The translations under genes were made by a program, and so were the position numbers. Of a stretch of 64,000 nt of DNA, positions 57,335-64,000 are shown piece after piece. The stretch's first letter is position 1. Every line of letters starts with the position of its first letter. The stretch is from Perognathus longimembris pacificus (lineage: Eukaryota; Chordata; Mammalia; Rodentia; Heteromyidae), in contig NC_063181.1 in the NCBI RefSeq assembly GCF_023159225.1, forward strand, positions 12,111,606 to 12,175,605, given 5' to 3'. The notes under the pieces are model-generated. The model did not search any database. It had not been told where the DNA came from and saw only the letters and a list, made by a program, of their open reading frames with translations.

Positions 57335-58415
57335 AAGACCCAGAGGAATTGTATTTTTATGGACTCCCATGCAACTGTCTGATTGGAAACCAATAGGAGA
57401 TGGAATTAATGGTAATAACAAATCACCATCAATTTTATTAATGGAGACTTCGGCAAATCCTGTTTGTTCAGATCTTTCTTGACCTCTTTGTGCCTCATGT
57501 CTCCCCTTCATGAAGGCTGCTGTCACCTGAGGAAGTCACAGAAAGGAAACCAAGAAAGACACAAGATCATCCCAGGTCTTCTTGGAGTAGAAGTACAGAG
57601 GTGAATTCGAGTTTTCTGTTCACCTTGGCAGAGAGAAGGGGTGTAGAACTTCAATGGGACGGAGAGGAGACAAGGAAATGGGCAGGAGCTTCTCCTTGCA
57701 GTTAGATCCCTCCGGCTGCCTAGATGCTGTCGTTGGGAGCAGTGTTTTGTGTAGCCCATTATTTTCCTCAAATGCTTCGATTTGCCTTCCAAGAAAACAA
57801 TGGGATAGTGGCTACTTCTGATATGATGAATACTTGTGTCATGAATACACCTTAGACCTTAATGCACTGTTTCTTAGCCAAATGATAGATTTTTCACATG
57901 TCCAACACTTTAAAACTGCAATTTAATTTGAAATATTTAGAGCCAGCCACAGAAACTCCACTGCAGGGACCAACAGACAGCCATGACTAAACTCACGCAT
58001 GCGCCAACCATGGCTGCCCTGGCTGACCAGAGCCACAGGTTCTGGGACTGTAAAATGCATCCCAGGTTCAAAGAAGTTGACATGTGGAAAAGAAACAAGT
58101 GTTAAAAGAAATAAAGCAGGAGCCTTATCAGTGTGGGAGCTTCCCTAATAGGACTCCCGTGAAAGGAGTGGGAGAGGAATGACTTCTATACAGAAAACAA
58201 ACTAAATCCTAGTTTAAATATCAGCCAGGCCTGACTTAAAGCGTGTTTGCTTGCTTATTTAAATGTGTTGTGTTTGCTTTCTGAAAGCTATAAATACCAC
58301 TGACAGGCCTGAAAAGAAAATATTGAGTCCGTTTTATCGGTTTCAACCTAATATAAATTGGGACGATATGATAGGGGGAGAAAAAGCAGCAATTAAAGGG
58401 ACAATATTTGAAAGT
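57335..58415. other. Unique DNA, no gene recognised
   Basis: Moderate GC at 57480-57740; overlapping short frames only. Confidence 0.4.
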
Positions 58416-58419
58416 GAGA

Positions 58420-58562
58420 GAAAACGAAGAGAGGAAGGAGGAAACAAAGAAAGGATGGAAGGGAAGGAATGAGGGAGGGGAGGAAGAAGAGAAGGAAGGA
58501 GAAAGGGAGGGAAAATGAGAGGGAAGAAGGGAGAATGGGAGGGAGGGGATGGAGGAAAGGGG
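58420..58562 (+). repeat. Imperfect purine-rich tract
   Basis: GAGAGAAAACGAAGAGAGGAAGG-type sequence, then GGGAGG/GAAGG units with few pyrimidines. Confidence 0.85.
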
Positions 58563-58583
58563 ATATGTCATAAATGAGTAGGT

Positions 58584-58735
58584 TCATTATTTTACAAGTG
58601 AGGAACTACAGTAATGCAGAGCTGCAGCTGATCAGGGACGGATGATGGGAGGGACTGAGTGGAGATGTGAACCTAGGCAACTTGACTCCAGATTCGCCCT
58701 CTTGGGCCTGTAACCACCTCTTCACTTCATGGGGA
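58584..58735 (-). mobile_element. MIR SINE relic
   Basis: TCATTATTTTACAAGTGAGGAACTACAG, TGAACCTAGGCAACTTGACTCCAGA follow the reverse complement of MIR. Confidence 0.55.
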
Positions 58736-59890
58736 TGCGGAGAGCAGTTATGTGCTGAGATCTAACACAGAATCTTCCCACAATTCTATCTACATTTGAT
58801 GAAACAATGGTGGCCATTCCTGTGCTAAATTCACTCGAACAGGAGTAATCAAAAGAAAGCTCCATCACTACCAAAAGAACCCAAAATTCTTTATTATCAT
58901 AAAAATTGTGGCTCTAATTTTCTGAAAGGTGGGCACCTAGGTAGATATGGATGCCCTGGTTTCTGTATCTAAAAATGAATTGAGGACATCTTTTGCCATT
59001 TTTGCCTTGTAGAGTAGGATCAACCACTCACTAAATCAATATTGACCAAAACTGTACCGTGAGCCAGACTTTAGATCAAGTGATGAGAGATCAGTAGAAA
59101 TAAAGAGCCAGGTTGCCTGACTGGTATACAGACTCATCTCGTACTGTAGTGCAGACAGACTGGAAACTGCAAAGCGCTCAGCAAGTACACAGCCAATGAG
59201 TAGTTTGCACACTCACCTTTACAGACATTTGGACACACAAAAACTAATCCTGATGGAATTAGAGAAATAAAATCTCTCAACAAAGCTCTAAACAGATGGC
59301 TGCAACAAGAGCTGTATCTTAGATTTGATCTTATGGCAACTGCAAAGATATTGAATAACATCTGCAAGTGATTTGAAAGTAATAAAAACTGCTCTTGTTT
59401 AAAGATCTCCCATAAAGAGCTGCATTGCCTTCTCAAATTGGCAATGTAGAAAGCTCTCTGTAGGATTGCATTATTTTTGTTGTTCAATCTTTACAAAGAG
59501 CCAAGTCCACACTACCGAAAATAAAAACATATTATCTAGAGACAAACTACCTTTAGAACACTTGTCAGCTGTATTCTTAAGGTCTAACCAACTGAACCTT
59601 AGCAATCGTATTGTTTCAGTGAGGGGGAAAAAACATCTCTGAGGAATTTTGATAGTGTTGCACCAGAGAGCAAGGATAGGGAAAAAGGAAAGTAGCAGAA
59701 ACACCTGGAGCTGAATGTGAAGAAAAAAAAAAGAGTAAAAAAGTCAGCTATTTGATTTTAGTTTTCATGCACTGTGAAATGAAGCCCTTTTAATTTTCCA
59801 GAGCTTTGTTAAAGATGTTGAATATTGGAGTACTTGATTGAGAGGGAGAGGTTTTGCATGTATATGTACAGGTATGAGTGCATGCCATCC
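58736..59890. other. Unique DNA, no gene recognised
   Basis: Frames at 59134-59704 on the minus strand have no family resemblance. Confidence 0.45.
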
Positions 59891-59894
59891 AAAA

Positions 59895-60640
59895 GTCTGA
59901 ATTTCGTGTTTAGTATTTATTTAGTCCAGATCTGATGCATAGTACTTGTACATAGTTATATGTGAAATTTCACCACATAGAATAAACTGTGTAACCATCA
60001 AAGCAGGGTATTTAGCATATTCATCACTTCACATGTTTATCTTTCTTTTATAGTAAGAACATTCGAATTCCTCACTTCTCCCTCTTTTGAAATATTCAAC
60101 ACAATAATGAATACTCAATACAATAGTTATAGTCACCCCAGAGTGCAATAGAAGATCAGAACTTGTTTCCTCCTGTCTAAACATACCTATGAAGTCATTG
60201 AGCTATCTCTCCCATCACCCCTTTCTCCTTTCCCAGCTTCTGGGAACTACTCTTAAAATCACTACCTCTGAGATCAGCCTCTTTAGAATTCCACATTGAG
60301 TGCAGTCATGCAAAACATTGCTTACAGTACTGTCTTGCTTCACTTAAAAAAATCCTGCAGCTCTACCTTTTGTTGTGACAAATGACAGGACTTCATTCTT
60401 ATTATGGCTGAATAGTATTCTATTATGTATATATAGCACATTGATATATACTTAAGTTGAATCCTTATCTTGATTATTGTGAATTGTGCTGCAATGAGCA
60501 CAGAAATACAGATGTCTCTTAGACATACTGAGTTCATTTGTTTTAGATATATTCCCAGGAGTGGGACAGACAATCTCATGGTAGTTCCAGTCTCAATTTT
60601 TTGAGAAATGTCCATAATATTTTCCATTAAATTTCATGTT
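59895..60640 (-). mobile_element. Old L1 (L1MA-like) 3' UTR and ORF2 end
   Basis: 3' UTR: GTACATAGTTATATGTGAAATTTC, AACCATCAAAGCAGGG, CATCACTTCACATGTTTATC, TCTGGGAACTACTCTTAAAATC. Then ORF2: AAATGACAGGACTTCATTC, GGCTGAATAGTATTCTATTATG, GTGAATTGTGCTGCAATGAGC, TATATTCCCAGGAGTGGG. Order is complete over about 740 bp. Confidence 0.8.
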
Positions 60641-60904
60641 TAAATGGACTCCAGAAGAAATAAAGGAAATGCCACACACAGAGACAGTGTTAAAAAGGAC
60701 TTCAGTGGGAACAAACTGCCAAAGACTAGGATGCCAAAAAGACTCTACTGTAACATGCACACACACATACACACACTACTCTCATAAATTAAGCATTTTT
60801 AAAATTAAAAATGAATCCAAACCAAACTTATCCGGATCTATTCTAGTGCTTAAGAATTTAAGTTACACAAGGAAGAATTGACGAAACTAAAAATAGCAGC
60901 TAAC
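60641..60904. other. Unassigned DNA
   Basis: Short (CA) run at 60758-60775; nothing else. Confidence 0.4.
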
Positions 60905-61315
60905 ATATGCTGAGAGCCTGCGTTATTTAATCCTCAAAGATGTATAAAATCATTCACTCTGTAGTTACTTTTTTTTTTTTTTTTTTTTTTTTTGCCAGTC
61001 CTGGGCCTTGGACTCAGGGCCGGACACTGTCCCTGGCTTCCTTTTGCTCAAGGCTAGCATTCTGCCACTTGAGCCACAGCACCACTTCTGGCCGTTTTCC
61101 ATATATGTGGTACTGGGGAATTGAACCCAGGGCTTCATGTGTACGAGGCAGGCTCTCTTGCCACGAGGCCATATTCCCAGCCCGAACTCTGTAGTTATTT
61201 TATAGACAAGGAAACTAAGGTTTAGAAATGTTCAATAAGGTCACAAACATAAAATGGGCAAGAAGGAATTTTATCTAAGCTGGGCTCAAAATCCTGTAAA
61301 TATAATTCTGTTTAC
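60905..61315 (-). mobile_element. MIR SINE relic split by an IDL-Geo
   Basis: TGAGAGCCTGCGTTATTTAATCC (to 60967) continues after the younger SINE with TTTTATAGACAAGGAAACTAAGGTTTAG..GGTCACAAACAT..GGGCTCAAAATCC, the reverse complement of the MIR core. Confidence 0.6.
60968..61185 (-). mobile_element. IDL-Geo-like SINE, 12-bp target duplication
   Basis: ACTCTGTAGTTA at 60956-60967 repeats at 61186-61197. T-run of about 26 at its left end. Lies inside a MIR. Confidence 0.93.
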
Positions 61316-61342
61316 CTTGAGCAAGAAAAGTTGAAAAAACTG

Positions 61343-61430
61343 GTCTGGCTCAAGTATAACATGCTTGTATAGCGAGTATCAGGTCCTAATTCAAAACTCA
61401 GTATCTCCAAAAAGAGAGAGGGAAAAGACT
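61343..61430 (+). mobile_element. ID-like relic of the GCTCAAGTGG type
   Basis: GTCTGGCTCAAGTATAACATGCTTG, AGCGAGTATCAGGTCCTAATTCAAAACTCAG, TATCTCC with an A-rich end. Confidence 0.55.
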
Positions 61431-61647
61431 AAAGAATGCATAATCATTTTCCTAAAACCTATGAAAAGCCACAAAACTGACAAATCTCTTCCACTAGGTA
61501 GATCCAGAAACTATTAGGGAATGTATTAAGAAAGGATTTTCACCGCCATGTAAAAGATTGTAGCAACTACACGTGTCCAAGAGTGGAATTGCCCAGGGTA
61601 GAAAGACAGAAACTAGATGAATGATTCCATGACAAAAACATCAGGGC

Positions 61648-61858
61648 GGGGCTGGGGATATGGCCTAGTGGCAAGAGTGCTTGCCTCATATACATGAGGC
61701 CCTGGGTTTGATTCCTCAGCACCACATATACAGAAAATGGCCAGAAGTGGTGCTGTGGCTCAAGTGGCAGAGTGCTAGCCTTGAGCAAAAAAGAAGCCCG
61801 GGACAGTGCTCAGGCCCTGAGTTCACGGCCTAGGACTGGCAAAAAAAAAAAAAAAAAA
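61648..61858 (+). mobile_element. IDL-Geo-like SINE, full length
   Basis: From GGGGCTGGGGATATGGCC to GGACTGGC plus an A tail; ATCAGGG occurs on both sides (61640-61646 and 61858-61864). Same subfamily as 19609 (TTCACGGCCTAGGAC). Confidence 0.92.
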
Positions 61859-61860
61859 TC

Positions 61861-62080
61861 AGGGGCAGAATACTGGTGGCTCACGCCTATTATCTAGCTA
61901 CTCAGAAAGCTGAGATCTGAGAATCACAGCTCAAAGCTAGCCTAGGAGAGAAACTTTATGAGACTCTTACCTTCATTGAACTACCAAAAAGCTTGAAATA
62001 GAGCTGTGGCTCAAGTGGTAGAGCACTAGCCTTGAAAAAAAAAAAAAAGCTCAAGAAAGTCCCCAGACCCTAGGACTAGT
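61861..62080 (+). mobile_element. B1-like/tRNA-like dimeric SINE with (CA)n tail
   Basis: AATACTGGTGGCTCACGCC, CTACTCAGAAAGCTGAGATC, GAGCTGTGGCTCAAGTGGTAG, GCACTAGCCTTG. It starts immediately after the preceding IDL-Geo, which inserted at its 5' edge. Confidence 0.85.
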
Positions 62081-62088
62081 GCACACGC

Positions 62089-62124
<36 letters not shown>
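62081..62124 (+). repeat. (CA)n/(CACG) microsatellite
   Basis: Two CACACG units then CA units; grown from a SINE tail. Confidence 0.95.
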
Positions 62125-62128
<4 letters not shown>

Positions 62129-63005
62129 ATTGGATACATAGAGATGGTCTTTTTGTGGGGTGAGGTGAGGAGTAGGTAATTTCCAGATTACATTAAGGCT
62201 TAACATTCCACAAACTTAAATCTTTTTTCCCCTAAGTTCTATGGCTAAAAAGGCAAAGCTTTTGACTCAACCCCAATCTGTATTCTAATTCTCTCGTAAG
62301 CTACTAAAACGTTTTTCACGTAATCTATTTCCAGGCTAGATCATCTCATCTCTGAAAGTGTACAATTTAGCATTAGTCACCAGAATTTCAGGAAACATTC
62401 TCTATGATCTTTGGAATCGAATCAAATGCTTGAATATCTAATAGAAAATTTTATTTGTCCTTATGGTATAAGAATTCTTAAGTAACTATGATCTGTGTGG
62501 TTGAAGATGGCCTTAAAATTAATGAAGCCGGGGATAGCTCCTGGAAACAATCCCAGTCTCTCTTGGATGGCTAGAGAGGGACATAAAATTTTGCTCACCC
62601 ATGAAATGATTATGCAGAAATTCAATGAACTCAGACGTTCTTCTCAATCAAAAAACAAAATTGTGAGTATCTTTCAAGATCAATAGAAGTAGCAAGAATG
62701 TAGATAGGGCCGGGATTTCTTTTAAAACATTTTTCTTTCCATTTTTAGTCACTTCTAGATCTGGAAGAGTCATACACTAAAGACTCTTTTTCATATCATT
62801 CTTGTCAGAACAACAATCAAAATACATCCCTCTCTGTGCATGTGTGCATGTATACTATGGTCTTTGTGTATTCCTTTTCATTGTGGATTCTGTTGGCATT
62901 TGATTCTTTTTCTTTCTGTCTTTTAAACTTGAGTCATAAATCTCACTGATGGACTTGAAGTTCAGATCCCTTCTGCTGCTCTGTGGACCGAAGTCCTACA
63001 TACCC
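62125..63005. other. No gene recognised
   Basis: A 63-codon plus-strand frame at 62495-62686 has an exon-like composition at its end (EMIMQKFNELRRSSQS) but I cannot place it. Confidence 0.35.
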
Positions 63006-63011
63006 TGAGGG

Positions 63012-63311
63012 TCAGGTAAAGCTGTTCTTCATCGCTTGTTCAGGAGCATGTTGAAGTAGCACATCCATCTCCCAGGAATGTCGATGTGTGGGGCATAAAA
63101 ATTTCTTTTTCATCAACAGCAAGGATACAGCCCTGGGCATGTTATGGTTTTGGTGAAGTACAGTAAACTCTTCCTGGTCTACTGCATCAGATGGCATCCT
63201 CTCAAGAGCAGTATTTTTTATAGGCAATCTATTCAGTGCATATTCAGCCAGATCACTGACAGCAATCACCTGAGTCAATAGAAGTTCCAGATTAAGGGGA
63301 AACTGAGTCAA
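63012..63311 (-). pseudogene. Unrecognised 99-codon open frame, candidate exon or gene relic
   Basis: Open on the minus strand, ending in TGA at 63012-63014. The frame does not begin with ATG (the first codon counted is TTG, and an in-frame TAG lies just upstream), so it is not a complete gene. The product looks protein-like (ELLLTQVIAVSDLAEYALN, a KKK stretch, QHAPEQAM) rather than low-complexity or SINE-derived. No splice-site argument is decisive. I do not recognise the family. Confidence 0.3.
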
Positions 63312-63364
63312 CCATGTCTAGTGTGCTCATATTTAGAGTAAGTTTAACATGTTAAATTTTTTTA

Positions 63365-63880
63365 TTGAGAGATGTGGGGAGCAAGGAACTTTACAAAACA
63401 GTTGGTGGAAATGTAAACTAGTACAACCACTGTTGAAGGCTGTTTAGAGATTCCCAAAAAAAACTGAACGCAAAACTACTCTCTGATCCACCAATACGTT
63501 TCTTGAGCACTTTTTCAAAAGATTACAAGTCAAGATACAGAAAAAGACGCTTGCACACCTATGTTCATTACTACACTATTCACCATAGCCAACTTATAGA
63601 AATAGCCCAGACACTGTATAAGGGACAAATGGTTCAAAAATGTGATATGTATCATATGTATATATGACACATTCCATTATATGTAATGGAATTTCACCCA
63701 TCCTTCAGGGAAATGGGTGGGTAAAATTATGTTAAGTGAAGTGATTCAGGCTTAAAGGGATGAAGGACACATGTTTTCTAGTTTATCTAAATTATAAACA
63801 CGTATTAAAATATATACAGGGTCACAAAGCACTATCAGGTACATCTCTCCTGAAATCAGGGGCTCAGTTAGCACTATTGT
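63365..63880 (+). mobile_element. Old L1 ORF2 end and 3' UTR
   Basis: TTGGTGGAAATGTAAACTAGTACAACCACTG, CTCTCTGATCCACCAATAC, ACACCTATGTTCATTACTACACTATTCACC, TAATGGAATTTCACCC, TTATGTTAAGTGAAGTGATTCAGGC keep the L1 order on the plus strand. Frames broken. Confidence 0.75.
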
Positions 63881-64000
63881 TCCTGATCTAAGACAAGCGA
63901 CAGGACATCATCTTTGCGTAGAAGGCAGTGGCAGAGCCAGAAGGTCAGTCCAGATACGGTCATTTCAAATCCAACCTTTTAAAATTCTGATAAGGGGGAA

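Overview
The window is mammalian nuclear DNA: interspersed SINEs, L1 fragments, LTRs, MIR/L2 relics and microsatellites, with no spliced gene that I can recognise. The commonest young repeat is a ~200 bp dimeric SINE. Its left arm is a tRNA-Ala/ID-like unit and its right arm carries the word GTGGCTCAAGTGGCAGAG. I identify it from memory as IDL-Geo, described from kangaroo rats, pocket mice and pocket gophers, so the host is probably a geomyoid rodent (family inference, not proven). A second, older dimeric SINE has a B1/7SL-like left arm and a right arm related to that of IDL-Geo.

Region 0-3 kb: the only convincing protein-coding sequence is an intronless copy of the small GTPase RALB (ORF 536-1153, 205 codons). 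It lies inside a complete L1-style retrocopy, 462-2992, flanked by an 11-bp direct repeat. The ORF is open to its stop and keeps the CAAX box, but the P-loop has lost one residue, so nucleotide binding is doubtful.

Region 3-6.4 kb: an old minus-strand L1 split by a MaLR-like LTR (itself carrying a long purine microsatellite) and a B1-like piece, then a plus-strand L1 ORF2 relic and an IDL-Geo. Region 6.4-16.4 kb: mostly unique AT-rich DNA with L2-like sequence, a tandem IDL-Geo pair, a (GGAA)n array grown from a SINE tail, and an L1 inserted in another L1. Region 16.4-29 kb: old L1 pieces, a young truncated L1 with an 18-bp target duplication (20.5-21.1 kb), MIR, MLT1-like LTRs and L2. Region 29.2-30.45 kb: a more GC-rich, CpG-containing island with broken open frames, perhaps a decayed retrocopy, product unrecognised. 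Region 30-48 kb: AT-rich DNA, an LTR, several SINEs, an inverted-repeat element at 37.0-37.16 kb with octamer (ATGCAAAT) motifs in both arms, and a 5'-inverted L1 at 41.0-41.6 kb. Region 48-64 kb: SINEs, MIRs, MLT1-like LTRs, another young truncated L1 (56.4-57.3 kb), older L1 relics, and an unrecognised 99-codon open frame at 63.0-63.3 kb.

Nothing here acts together as a pathway. The window reads as a gene-poor interval built by successive waves of retrotransposition: MIR/L2 and MLT1 first, then old L1 and B1-like dimers, then lineage L1 and IDL-Geo. Repeat family names come from memory of consensus sequences, without database comparison.
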